DNA of 64,000 nucleotides from Flavobacteriales bacterium. Lineage in GTDB: Bacteria > Bacteroidota > Bacteroidia > Flavobacteriales_F > PHOS-HE28. Within the stretch, counting starts at the first letter, position 1. The number at the start of each line of letters is the position of its first letter. This document shows, one piece after another, positions 34,252 to 42,580 of the stretch. Under the pieces are notes generated by a model. The model was not told the origin of the DNA. It saw nothing but the letters and a program-made list of their open reading frames with translations, and did not search any database. A program made the translations under genes and the position numbers. Location: positions 1,612,001 to 1,676,000 of the forward strand of contig JADJQW010000002.1 in assembly GCA_016712535.1 (NCBI GenBank), written 5' to 3'.

Positions 34252-34414
34252 AGAAGCTATCTCAAAATGGTTTTTGGTAGCGAGCCGGAGGAATTTTTCG
34301 GGCAGCCTAGGCGCGAAACTCGCGCATAGCTGGATGCTCTGCAAGGGTTGAGCAACGACGGATGCCCGAAAAAGGCCCAGGCGCAGCCCGAAGGATCATT
34401 TTGAGATTGCTTCT
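34252..34414. mobile_element. MITE-like palindromic element between lptD and the DUF2628 gene
   Basis: The 18-bp terminal inverted repeats AGAAGCTATCTCAAAATG (34252-34269) and CATTTTGAGATTGCTTCT (34397-34414) match at 17 of 18 positions. Inside, TTTTTCGGGCA (34294-34304) and TGCCCGAAAAA (34363-34373) are perfect inverted arms. It encodes no transposase. It fills the whole gap between two genes; the right end overlaps two bases of the lptD stop codon, and the left end is 3 nt from the next ATG. Confidence 0.75.
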
Positions 34415-36971
34415 AGTACAGCAGATTGTTGTCGTTGCCGTAAGGCCGGCGCTGCTCGTACTTCAGGTCGCGCAGGATGCTTGCCTTCACGTTGATGCGC
34501 ACCATGAAGCTCTTGCGCAGTCCGATGGGCGTGATGTTGAAGTTGAACTCCCAGCAGTGCAGGTCCCAGTAGAGGTTCAGCGAGGTGGGCGTCCATTCCC
34601 CGGCCACGAGGTCGTAGCCGCTCTGCCCGCCGAGCTTCCAATGCTTCAGCACGGTCACATCGCCATTGAAGAGCACGCTCTTGCGCTCGTCCTGCGTGTA
34701 CGTTCCCTCCCGGTACGACCGGCTCACATCGTAACTGTAGTTCACGCCCAGCCGCCACGGCATGCTGAAGCTCTGGCGCGCGCCCTTCGCGGGATCGCTG
34801 TCCTGCACCACCTGACCGCCCGGCGGCTCCGCGCTGGTGCTTTGTCCGTAGCGCTTGCTCTTCAGTTCCACGCCCAAGGCCACGTTGGTGTAGAGCATGC
34901 GCGCCAATGCGCCGCTTGTGCTGCGCTCGCTGCGGTTGATGCGCTGGCCATCGAGGTCCACGGCATAGGGATCCCAGGTGCTGTTCACGTTCACATTGAT
35001 CGCGTTCGCGATCAGCGTGCGCGCCGCGATCGCCACGGACGACCAGCGCACGCTGTCCTTGAGCATGTCGTAGCTGCTGTTGATGCCGAGGAAATCGAGC
35101 AGCTTGATCTTCTTGAGCGCGAGGCCGCCTTGCCCGGTGCTGTCTTCGCGCATGGCCTTCTTGTCGCGCACCTTGGCCTCCACGTTCTGGATCACGCCCA
35201 CATTCAGTGAGCCGCTCTCGCCCACGCTCGGTTCGCCATAGATCCCGATCTGGAAAGGCGAGTAGGTGCCGAGCGAGCCATTGGCGCCGAAGGGCCCTTC
35301 GATGCGCGTGCTGTTATCGGGGCGGTAGCTGAGGCCCACGTTGGGCGTGATGGTATGCCGGATGGCGCGCACCGCGCCGCCGCGGAAGGTGTACATGCCG
35401 TAGAGCTTGGTGGTGAGCGTGGCGCCCGCGCTCCATTCGCCCGCGCGGCGGAAGCCGCCCACGGTGTCGGTGAACACGGTATCGGGCTCCGGCTGGTAGG
35501 TGCGGCGCAGCGTCTCGAGGTACCAGCGGTCGGTGAAGCGGAACTCCGGGTTCAAGCTGAAGAAGCGGTTCTTGAGCGTGGTGGTGATGGCGGCGGTGTG
35601 GCGCATGCCGTTGCGTGCATCGCGCGCCAGGGTCCCGAGGTTCTCGAGGTAGAGATTCTCTTCGGTGGTGCTGAGCCGGTTGTCGAGGTTGGCGGTGTAG
35701 GTGAGCGCGAGCTGATCGTACCAGCGCGATGGGGCACCGACGGGGCGCAGCAGCTGCACCGGGAGGATGCGCTGCAGGTTGAAGGTGATGGCGGGGAGGG
35801 TGATGTCGAAGCTGCGGTTGAGCGTGTTCTGGCGGTGGAGCGCATTCACGGCCACGGAGTAGGGCTTGCCCGGCCATAGCCGCGCGTAGCTGATGTTGCT
35901 CTGGAAGGTGTTGCTGAGGTAATCGCCGACGTTGCTGTTGAAGTTGTTGCGGTAGTTGTTGCTGGTGCCCAGGTTGACGCTGGCGCTGAAGCGGTCGGTG
36001 AGGCTGGAGCGCGCGTCCACCTGATGGCTCCAGTTCACGAAGAAGTTGCGCTGCCGGCTGAAGTCGGGGTACTCGGGGTCGCTGCTGAGCAGGGTGCTGT
36101 GGTTGAGCTGCAGGTTGCCGCTGTAGCGGTAGCGCGAGCGGTAGCGCGTGATGCCGCGCAGGGCCCAGCTCCCGCGGCTGTAGATGTCGCCGGTGAGGCT
36201 CAGGTCGGCGCGCTCGCCCAGCTGCTGGTACCAGCCGCCATTGAGCAGGAAGTAGCCGAGGGCGGGGTTGTTGCCCCACACCGGGATCAGCACGCCGCTG
36301 CTGCCGCCCTTCTTGTTAGGGAAGAGGCCGAAGGGGAGGGCCAGGGGCGTGGGCACCTTGCGGAATTTCATGTAGGCCGGACCGCTGATGATCTTCTCGT
36401 CCGGGATCACCATCATGCGGCTCACCTGGAAGTGGTAATGCGGGTTGGGACGGTCGCAGGTGGTGAGCTTGCCGCGCAGGCTGTGCACCTCGCCGTTCGC
36501 ATGGCGCTTGCTCAGTCCGGCATGCAGCCAGGCTTCCTGCTCCTGCGTGCGCACCTCGCGGATGATGCCCACCTTGGTCTTCAGGTTCACCCGGATGCTG
36601 TCGGCGTCGATGGTGTGGCCATCCTGCACCAGGCGCGGCTTCCCGGCGATGGCCCCGGTGCTGTCCGGCGCACCAAAGCTCATGGCTTCTTCGTTCTTGA
36701 AGCTGAACACGATGCGGTCGGCCGTGAGCTGCGTGCCCAGGTAGCGGACGCTCGCGGCGCCATAGAGGTACACGGATTGCTCAGCGAGGTCGTACCGGAT
36801 GCTGTCGCGCGCGCTGTACCGCACCTCATCGCTCAGCTTCTGCGCCCGCGCCCCGGTGGCCGTCCACATCAACAGGAAAATGATGAAAACTGCGACCGAT
36901 GCCGACCTGCCGCCCCTGATGGCGCCTCTTTCTTCGCGCCACGGGGGCCGGATGCGTCGCTGTGCCTGCAT
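34413..36971 (-). CDS. lptD: LPS-assembly outer-membrane protein LptD
   Basis: An 852-aa protein with a signal segment (ASVAVFIIFLLMWTATGARAQ). The N-terminal OstA-like periplasmic domain (SIRYDLAEQSVYLYGAASVRYLG ... LTADRIVFSFKNEEA) is followed by LKTKVGIIREVRTQ and HYHFQVSRMMVIPDEKIISGPAYMKF. A large beta-barrel domain then runs to the end (alternating strands such as GNLQLNHSTLLSSDPEYPDF). This is the Bacteroidota form of LptD, which inserts LPS/LOS into the outer membrane. The start at 36971 is the only ATG before the signal segment. It is divergent from the amidase gene with 19 bp between start codons. Confidence 0.85.
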   Translation of the reverse strand: MQAQRRIRPPWREERGAIRGGRSASVAVFIIFLLMWTATGARAQKLSDEVRYSARDSIRYDLAEQSVYLYGAASVRYLGTQLTADRIVFSFKNEEAMSFGAPDSTGAIAGKPRLVQDGHTIDADSIRVNLKTKVGIIREVRTQEQEAWLHAGLSKRHANGEVHSLRGKLTTCDRPNPHYHFQVSRMMVIPDEKIISGPAYMKFRKVPTPLALPFGLFPNKKGGSSGVLIPVWGNNPALGYFLLNGGWYQQLGERADLSLTGDIYSRGSWALRGITRYRSRYRYSGNLQLNHSTLLSSDPEYPDFSRQRNFFVNWSHQVDARSSLTDRFSASVNLGTSNNYRNNFNSNVGDYLSNTFQSNISYARLWPGKPYSVAVNALHRQNTLNRSFDITLPAITFNLQRILPVQLLRPVGAPSRWYDQLALTYTANLDNRLSTTEENLYLENLGTLARDARNGMRHTAAITTTLKNRFFSLNPEFRFTDRWYLETLRRTYQPEPDTVFTDTVGGFRRAGEWSAGATLTTKLYGMYTFRGGAVRAIRHTITPNVGLSYRPDNSTRIEGPFGANGSLGTYSPFQIGIYGEPSVGESGSLNVGVIQNVEAKVRDKKAMREDSTGQGGLALKKIKLLDFLGINSSYDMLKDSVRWSSVAIAARTLIANAINVNVNSTWDPYAVDLDGQRINRSERSTSGALARMLYTNVALGVELKSKRYGQSTSAEPPGGQVVQDSDPAKGARQSFSMPWRLGVNYSYDVSRSYREGTYTQDERKSVLFNGDVTVLKHWKLGGQSGYDLVAGEWTPTSLNLYWDLHCWEFNFNITPIGLRKSFMVRINVKASILRDLKYEQRRPYGNDNNLLY

Positions 36972-36990
36972 GGTCCGGGAATCCTCGCGG

Positions 36991-38172
36991 ATGAGCGGCG
37001 CGAAAAGTACGCATCGCCCTCCGCGCCGCTTGGAACGACCGCTACGCCCTCTGCTTGCCGCTTTAACGATCGTTGTGCTCGCGGCTTCAGCCGTGGGCCA
37101 AGGCCGCGACCCGCACCGCATCCGCACCATCGTGCTCGATGCCGGCCATGGCGGCAAGGACCCCGGCAACCTGGGCACCGGCCGCTACAAGACCACCGAG
37201 AAGCACGTCTCGCTCAACGTCGCCAAGCTCGTGGGCAAGTACCTCAACGAGGCCTTCCCCGACGTGAAGGTGGTCTACACGCGCGACGACGACCGCTTCA
37301 TCGAGCTCATGGAGCGCACCCAGATCGCCAACCGCGCCAAGGCCGACATCTTCCTCAGCATCCACTGCAACGCCAACGACAGCAAGGATCCGCACGGCTG
37401 CGAGACCTACGTGATGGGCCTGCACAAGACCGATGCGAACATGAAGGTGGCCATGAAGGAGAACGCCGCCATCCTGCTCGAGGACGGGCATGAGCTGAAG
37501 TACGGCGGCTACGATCCCAAGCGGCCCGAGAGCCAGATCGAACTGAGCCTGCGGCAGAACGTGCACCTCGACCAGAGCCTGCTGCTCAGCTCACTCATCC
37601 AGAAGCAGTTCAAGGACCGCGTGGGGCGGCCGGACCGCGGGGTGAAGCAGGCCGGTTTCCTCGTGATCAGCTACACCACCATGCCGGCGGTGCTCATCGA
37701 GCTCGGCTTCCTCACCAACCCAACGGAAGAGGATTTCCTCCAGGAGGAGCAGGGGCAGGATTTCATGGCCAGCGCCATCTACCGGGCCATCAAGGAGTAC
37801 AAATCCATCGTCGAGGGCCTGCCCGCCGAAACAGCGCAGGAGGCGAAGCCCGACAGCACGCGCGTGGCGGTGAAGGAACCCGAGCCGAAGCCGCGCACGG
37901 AGAGCAGCGTGCGCTTCAAGGTGCAGATCGCCACCAGCAGCAAGCGCATCGACCCGAAAGCGAAGAACTTCAACGGCCTCGAAGGTGTTGAGGAGCACAA
38001 GGGGCAGGGGCTCTTCAAGTACACCGTGGGCGATGAGGTCAGCCTGGATGCAGCCCGAGCGGTGCAGCGGCGATGCAAGGAGAAGGGATTCGATGGCGCC
38101 TTCATCGTGGCCTTCCGCGATGGGCAACGGATCGATCTGCAGGAAGCGGTTAATTTGGCCCAAGGCCGATAG
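36991..38172 (+). CDS. N-acetylmuramoyl-L-alanine amidase with SPOR-like C-terminus
   Basis: A 393-aa protein. The N-terminal signal region (LLAALTIVVLAASAVGQG) is followed by an Amidase_3 domain with zinc/catalytic motifs LDAGHGGKDPG, SIHCNAND and AVLIELGFLTN. It cleaves the peptide stem from MurNAc during cell separation. The C-terminal ~75 residues (VRFKVQIATSSKRIDPK ... FDGAFIVAFRDGQRI) look like a SPOR peptidoglycan-binding domain. The start ATG 36991 is 19 bp from the divergent lptD start. mlaD follows 9 nt after the stop, as seen in related genomes. Confidence 0.88.
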   Translation: MSGAKSTHRPPRRLERPLRPLLAALTIVVLAASAVGQGRDPHRIRTIVLDAGHGGKDPGNLGTGRYKTTEKHVSLNVAKLVGKYLNEAFPDVKVVYTRDDDRFIELMERTQIANRAKADIFLSIHCNANDSKDPHGCETYVMGLHKTDANMKVAMKENAAILLEDGHELKYGGYDPKRPESQIELSLRQNVHLDQSLLLSSLIQKQFKDRVGRPDRGVKQAGFLVISYTTMPAVLIELGFLTNPTEEDFLQEEQGQDFMASAIYRAIKEYKSIVEGLPAETAQEAKPDSTRVAVKEPEPKPRTESSVRFKVQIATSSKRIDPKAKNFNGLEGVEEHKGQGLFKYTVGDEVSLDAARAVQRRCKEKGFDGAFIVAFRDGQRIDLQEAVNLAQGR

Positions 38173-38181
38173 GAGCGGAGC

Positions 38182-39216
38182 ATGAAGATCAAACGCGAGT
38201 ACAGCATTGCAGGCATCGCCATCGCCGGGCTGCTGCTGCTCTATTTCGGGATCAATTACCTGCGCGGCCTCGATGTGCTCACCAAGCGCAACGTGTTCCA
38301 TGTGGTGTACAATGACATCAGCGGCGTGAACTCGGCCTCGCCGGTCTTCCTCAATGGCTACAAGGTGGGCCAGGTGGTGGGCACCGGCCTGCTTCCCGAT
38401 GGCAGTGGCCGCATCGCCGTGAGCTTCCAGCTGAATGAGCGCCAACTGAAGCTGCCCAAGGATACCAAGGTGCAGATCTACAGTGCTGACCTCTTCAGCC
38501 GGGCCCTGCAGATCATCATCGGCAAGAGTCCAGAGGTCGCGCAGGCCGGCGACACGCTTGTGGGCAATACCGAGCTGAGTCTCACCGATGCGGTAGGCGA
38601 GCAGATCGATCCGCTGAAGCGCAAGGCCGAGGCCATGCTCGCCAACATCGACTCGTTGCTCACCACCATGCAGGACCTGCTCAACGATAGCACGTTGGGC
38701 GACATCGACGCGAGCTTCTCCAGCATCCGCGGTACGCTCGAGAACCTCAACAGCACCAGCCGCCGCCTCGATGCCCTCATGGCCGCCGAGAGTGTCACCA
38801 TCCACGCCGTGCTCGAGAACCTGCGCCGCGTCACCGCCAACCTCGATAGCTACCACGCCAGCCTCAGTTCCACCTTGTCCAACCTCGATACCCTCAGCGG
38901 CGACCTCGCGAGCCCGCGCACCCGGCAGATGCTCGCTGACCTTGCCGAGACAAGCACCAAGCTGAAGGGCGTGATGACCGGCCTGGAGCAAGGAGAGGGA
39001 TCGCTCGGCGCCCTGCTGAAGAACGATACCCTCTACGCCAACCTGCAGAGCGCGAGCAAGGAGCTCGACCTCCTGCTTGAGGATCTCCGCCTCAATCCCA
39101 ACCGCTACGTGCAGCTCTCGCTCTTCGGCAAGAAGGACAAGCTGCCCAAGCTCACCGACAGCGATGTGCAGCGCATCAAGCAAGCGCTGCAGGACGACAA
39201 GCGCATGAAGCCATGA
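38182..39216 (+). CDS. mlaD: MCE-domain lipid-transport protein (MlaD-like)
   Basis: A 344-aa protein. An N-terminal membrane anchor (IAGIAIAGLLLLYFGINYL) is followed by an MCE domain (residues ~35-120: FHVVYNDISGVNSASPVFLNGYKVGQV). A long helical C-terminus follows (MLANIDSLLTTMQDLLND ... LSSTLSNLDTLSG). It is likely the periplasmic substrate-binding component of a phospholipid ABC transporter; MlaE/MlaF-like partners are not in the window. Its end overlaps the next gene by 4 nt. Confidence 0.88.
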   Translation: MKIKREYSIAGIAIAGLLLLYFGINYLRGLDVLTKRNVFHVVYNDISGVNSASPVFLNGYKVGQVVGTGLLPDGSGRIAVSFQLNERQLKLPKDTKVQIYSADLFSRALQIIIGKSPEVAQAGDTLVGNTELSLTDAVGEQIDPLKRKAEAMLANIDSLLTTMQDLLNDSTLGDIDASFSSIRGTLENLNSTSRRLDALMAAESVTIHAVLENLRRVTANLDSYHASLSSTLSNLDTLSGDLASPRTRQMLADLAETSTKLKGVMTGLEQGEGSLGALLKNDTLYANLQSASKELDLLLEDLRLNPNRYVQLSLFGKKDKLPKLTDSDVQRIKQALQDDKRMKP

Positions 39217-40541
39217 TCGCGCAAGTGGTCTTCGGCATCCTCCTCATCGCGGCCATCGCGCTATTCGCGCGCAACCTGGGCCGGATCGGGCGCAACATCC
39301 ACCTCGGCAAGCCGGAGGCGATCAACGACCGCAAGGCCGAGCGTTGGAGCACCATGGCGCGGGTCGCCCTTGGACAGAGCAAGATGGTCGTCCGCCCGGT
39401 GGCCGGCATCATGCACAGCCTCATCTACGCGGGCTTCATCATCATCAACCTCGAGGTGCTGGAGATCTTCATCGATGGGCTCTTCGGCACGCATCGCATC
39501 GGCGCCTTCCTCGGAGGGTTCTATGATTTCCTCATCGGCAGCTTCGAGATCCTGGCCATCGGCGTGCTGTTGGCTTGCATCGTCTTCATCGCCCGTCGTG
39601 CCATCATCCAGCTGCCCCGCTTCCATAAGCCCGAGATGAAAGGCTGGCCCTCGAAGGACGCTATGATCATCCTCGTCACCGAGATCGTGCTCATGTGCGC
39701 ATTCCTCACCATGAACGCGGCCGACTTCGTGTTGCAGGGCCTCGGCGCCGAGCATTACACGCAGGCCGGGTCCTTCCCGGTCAGCGCCGCGATCGCCTCA
39801 ACCCTCAACCTCTCGAATCTTCAGCCTTCAACCCTCATCACCATGGAGCGCACGGCCTGGTGGCTCCACATCGTCGGCATCCTCGGCTTCCTCAACTACC
39901 TCGTGGTAAGCAAGCACCTGCACATCCTGCTCGCCTTCCCAAACGTGTGGTACAGCAAACTGGCGCCAAGGACCGAGTTCGCCAACATGCCGCGCATCAC
40001 GGGTGAGGTGAAGAGCATGATCGACCCCAGCGTGCCGCCGCCCGATCCGGCACCCGCGCGAACCGTCGCTGGCGCGGAAGTGCCCGAGCGCTTCGGTGCG
40101 AAGGACGTTTTCGACTTGAGCTGGAAGAGCCTGATGGATGCGTACAGCTGCACCGAGTGCGGCCGCTGCACCAGTGAGTGCCCCGCCAACCTCACCGGCA
40201 AGTTGCTCAGTCCGCGCAAGATCATGATGGACACGCGCGACCGCTTGGAAGAAGTGGGCGAGGCCATCGATGCCAAGGGCAAGTGGGAGGACGATGGCCA
40301 GAGCCTGCACTCGCGCATCAGCGAAGAGGAGCTCTGGGCCTGCACCACCTGCAACGCCTGCACCCAGGCCTGTCCGGTGAACATCGATCCGGTGAGCATC
40401 ATCATGGAGATGCGCCGCTACAAGGTGATGGAGGAGAGCAGCACGCGCCCCGCGCTCACGAGCATGTTCAACAACGTGGAGAACAACGGCGCGCCATGGG
40501 CCTTCGGGGCAGATCGTCGCATGGAATGGACGAATTCATGA
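39213..40541 (+). CDS. Membrane Fe-S oxidoreductase subunit (HdrC-like, NarI-like membrane part)
   Basis: A 442-aa protein. The membrane part (residues ~1-260) has several helices (IAQVVFGILLIAAIALFA, LIYAGFIIINLEVLEIF, ILAIGVLLACIVFIA, IVLMCAFLTMN, LHIVGILGFLNYL). Two 4Fe-4S motifs follow: CTECGRCTSECP and CTTCNACTQACP. It probably passes electrons between quinones and the soluble HdrB-like subunit downstream. A repeat-like stretch at 39798-39838 encodes STLNLSNLQPSTL in a loop between membrane helices and looks like a small in-frame insertion or replacement. Confidence 0.85.
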   Translation: MIAQVVFGILLIAAIALFARNLGRIGRNIHLGKPEAINDRKAERWSTMARVALGQSKMVVRPVAGIMHSLIYAGFIIINLEVLEIFIDGLFGTHRIGAFLGGFYDFLIGSFEILAIGVLLACIVFIARRAIIQLPRFHKPEMKGWPSKDAMIILVTEIVLMCAFLTMNAADFVLQGLGAEHYTQAGSFPVSAAIASTLNLSNLQPSTLITMERTAWWLHIVGILGFLNYLVVSKHLHILLAFPNVWYSKLAPRTEFANMPRITGEVKSMIDPSVPPPDPAPARTVAGAEVPERFGAKDVFDLSWKSLMDAYSCTECGRCTSECPANLTGKLLSPRKIMMDTRDRLEEVGEAIDAKGKWEDDGQSLHSRISEEELWACTTCNACTQACPVNIDPVSIIMEMRRYKVMEESSTRPALTSMFNNVENNGAPWAFGADRRMEWTNS

Positions 40542-40556
40542 ACAAGCCTCAAGCAC

Positions 40557-40620
40557 CAAGCTCCAAGGCTCAAGCTGCAAGCAACGCGCTTGAAGCTTGG
40601 AGCTTGAGCCTTGGAGCTTG
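40557..40620. repeat. 20-bp perfect inverted repeat between the Fe-S genes
   Basis: CAAGCTCCAAGGCTCAAGCT (40557-40576) and AGCTTGAGCCTTGGAGCTTG (40601-40620) with a 24-nt loop that itself contains further CTTGAAGCTTGG units. This strong hairpin lies within the operon, 16 nt after one stop and 28 nt before the next ATG. It may adjust the expression ratio or mRNA stability. Confidence 0.8.
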
Positions 40621-40647
40621 TGGATCCGCATTCGATCTTATTGCCCC

Positions 40648-41439
40648 ATGAGCCAGAGTCTCGCCGTCCCCACCATGGCCGCTTTCACCGCTTCTGGCGA
40701 AGTGCCCGAAGTGCTTTTCTGGGTAGGCTGCGCGGGATCATTCGATGACCGTGCGCGCAAGATCACCAAGGCCTTCGTGCGCATCCTGAATGCGGCCAAG
40801 GTGAAGTTCGCTGTGCTGGGCCAAGAGGAGACCTGCACCGGCGATCCCGCCCGTCGCGCGGGCAATGAGTTCCTCTTCCAGATGCAGGCGCTGCAGAACG
40901 TCACCGTGCTGAACGGCTATGGCGTGAAGCGCATCGTCACCGCCTGCCCGCACTGCTTCAACACGCTGAAGAACGAGTACCCGGCGTTGGGCGGCAGCTA
41001 CGAGGTGATGCATCACACGCAGTTCATCAATGCGCTGTTGAAGGAAGGCCGCATCAAGGTGCAGGGCGGCGGCTTCAACGGCAAGCGCATCACCTTCCAC
41101 GACCCTTGCTACCTCGGTCGCGGCAACAATGAGTACGAGGCCCCGCGCGAAGTGCTCCTGAAGCTCGATGCCGCGCTGGTGGAGATGAAGCGCAGCAAGC
41201 AGAACGGCCTGTGCTGCGGCGCTGGCGGAGCGCAGATGTTCAAAGAAGCAGAGCCCGGCGCGCGTGAGGTGAACCACGAGAGGGGCGAGGAAGCACTGGG
41301 CACCAAGCCGGACATCATCGCTGCGGGCTGCCCCTTCTGCAACACCATGCTTACTGATGGCGTGAAGCACTTCAACAAAGAGGGTGAAGTGGTGGTGAAG
41401 GACGTGGCGGAGCTGATCGCGGAGGCGGGGGAGCTGTAG
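40648..41439 (+). CDS. Heterodisulfide reductase HdrB-like Fe-S protein
   Basis: A 263-aa protein with the CCG-type cysteine clusters of HdrB/GlpC-like proteins. First cluster: FWVGCAGSFDD, EETCTGDPARRAGNE and TACPHCFNTLKNEY. Second cluster: FHDPCYLGRGNNEYEAPR, LCCGAGGAQMF and AAGCPFCNTMLTDG. It partners the membrane Fe-S protein encoded upstream. This gene pair followed by the next gene is a recurring arrangement in Bacteroidota. The physiological reaction is unknown. The ATG at 40648 is after the inverted repeat; the earlier in-frame start at 40597 lies inside it and is rejected. Confidence 0.88.
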   Translation: MSQSLAVPTMAAFTASGEVPEVLFWVGCAGSFDDRARKITKAFVRILNAAKVKFAVLGQEETCTGDPARRAGNEFLFQMQALQNVTVLNGYGVKRIVTACPHCFNTLKNEYPALGGSYEVMHHTQFINALLKEGRIKVQGGGFNGKRITFHDPCYLGRGNNEYEAPREVLLKLDAALVEMKRSKQNGLCCGAGGAQMFKEAEPGAREVNHERGEEALGTKPDIIAAGCPFCNTMLTDGVKHFNKEGEVVVKDVAELIAEAGEL

Positions 41440-41582
41440 GTCCGGCTCGTTTGTTCCACCAACAACTGTTAATGAGTTCGGGCGGCGGTGGGCGATGGCG
41501 CGTTTATTTCAATCACTTTGGCCTCGACTCAGGCATCGGATGCCCTTTCGAGAAACGTCTGCACCACGAACACCGAAGAACG

Positions 41583-42089
41583 ATGACGACCGAAGCACAC
41601 GCCCCCATCCGTACCGTCGACTCCATGCCTGTGCATGCCCGCGTGTGGGCGTACAAGACCGCGCGCGACCTTAGCCAGGCCGAGCAGAAGCTCATCCGCG
41701 AGCGCGGTGCCGCCTTCACCGATTCGTGGGCCGCGCACGGCGCACCGCTCGATGCCTGCGTCGATGTGCTTTACAACCGCTTCGTCGTGATCGCCGTCGA
41801 TGAAGAGCAGGCGAACGCCAGCGGCTGCAGCATCGACAAGAGCGTGGGCTTCATCAAGCAGCTCGAGCACGACCTCAACCTCATGCTCACCGATCGCATG
41901 GTGGTGGTGTTCGAGGGCAGCGATGGCAAGGTGCACAGCTGCCGCTTGCAGGAATTGCCCGAATTGATCAAGGAAGGTGCGATCACCGCCGATACCGTTG
42001 TCTTCGACGATCTCGTAGGCACTGTGTCCGACCTGAACGAGCGCTTCCGCGTGCCCTTGCGCAGCAGCTGGATGCAGCGCTTCCTGTAA
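41583..42089 (+). CDS. Bacteroidota-conserved protein often named 'ABC transporter ATPase'
   Basis: A 168-aa protein of a family widespread in Bacteroidota: VHARVWAYKTARDLSQAE, FTDSWAAHGAPLDACVDVLYNRFVVIAVDE, ASGCSIDKSVGFIKQLE and LTDRMVVVFEG. No Walker A or B motif is present, so the common database name is misleading. It follows the Hdr-like Fe-S genes, its usual neighbours. Function unknown. The ATG at 41583 is preferred to upstream starts because family similarity begins shortly after it. Confidence 0.75.
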   Translation: MTTEAHAPIRTVDSMPVHARVWAYKTARDLSQAEQKLIRERGAAFTDSWAAHGAPLDACVDVLYNRFVVIAVDEEQANASGCSIDKSVGFIKQLEHDLNLMLTDRMVVVFEGSDGKVHSCRLQELPELIKEGAITADTVVFDDLVGTVSDLNERFRVPLRSSWMQRFL

Positions 42090-42172
42090 GATCCTACCAA
42101 GGGTCATTTGATAAGTAGGGCGGCGATCGCCCATGGCAGCGCACGCCGCTCCGCCATCTTCGTCGGGCACGC

Positions 42173-42580
42173 ATGCGCAGTGAGGCCGATCGCTGGTTAG
42201 GGGCGCTCTTCCATGGATGGGTGGAGCTGCTCACGCTGTTCACTGTGCTGCTCACCGCGCTGGCGCTCATGGGTTGGGCCTGTAACCGGGGCTTCCGTCC
42301 GGCTGACCGCGGTCCATTGGTGAGCGTGCCCTTGCTGATGGCGGGCACGGCCATGGTCGTGCTCCTTCGCGCATTCCGTGAAGAGCTGATTCCCGCGATC
42401 ATCATCGCCGTAGGGCTCGTTCTGGCGGGTCTGTTGGGCCGCAGCATGCATCCGCGCGGCCTCTGGATCCCTGCGATGGCCTTCGCCTCACTGCTTGGCA
42501 TGGGACGCAATCTCAGCGCACTGGCCCTCGGGCTGGTGATCCTGCTCGCGCTGCTCTTCAGCGCGCGCCAGCAGCGATGA
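42173..42580 (+). CDS. Small four-helix membrane protein
   Basis: A 135-aa protein with four hydrophobic segments: ELLTLFTVLLTALALMGWA, LVSVPLLMAGTAMVVLLRAF, LIPAIIIAVGLVLAGLLG and ALALGLVILLALLFSA. Its stop overlaps the CotH gene start by 4 nt, so it probably works with the CotH proteins or is co-expressed with them. I recognise no family with confidence. Confidence 0.6.
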   Translation: MRSEADRWLGALFHGWVELLTLFTVLLTALALMGWACNRGFRPADRGPLVSVPLLMAGTAMVVLLRAFREELIPAIIIAVGLVLAGLLGRSMHPRGLWIPAMAFASLLGMGRNLSALALGLVILLALLFSARQQR

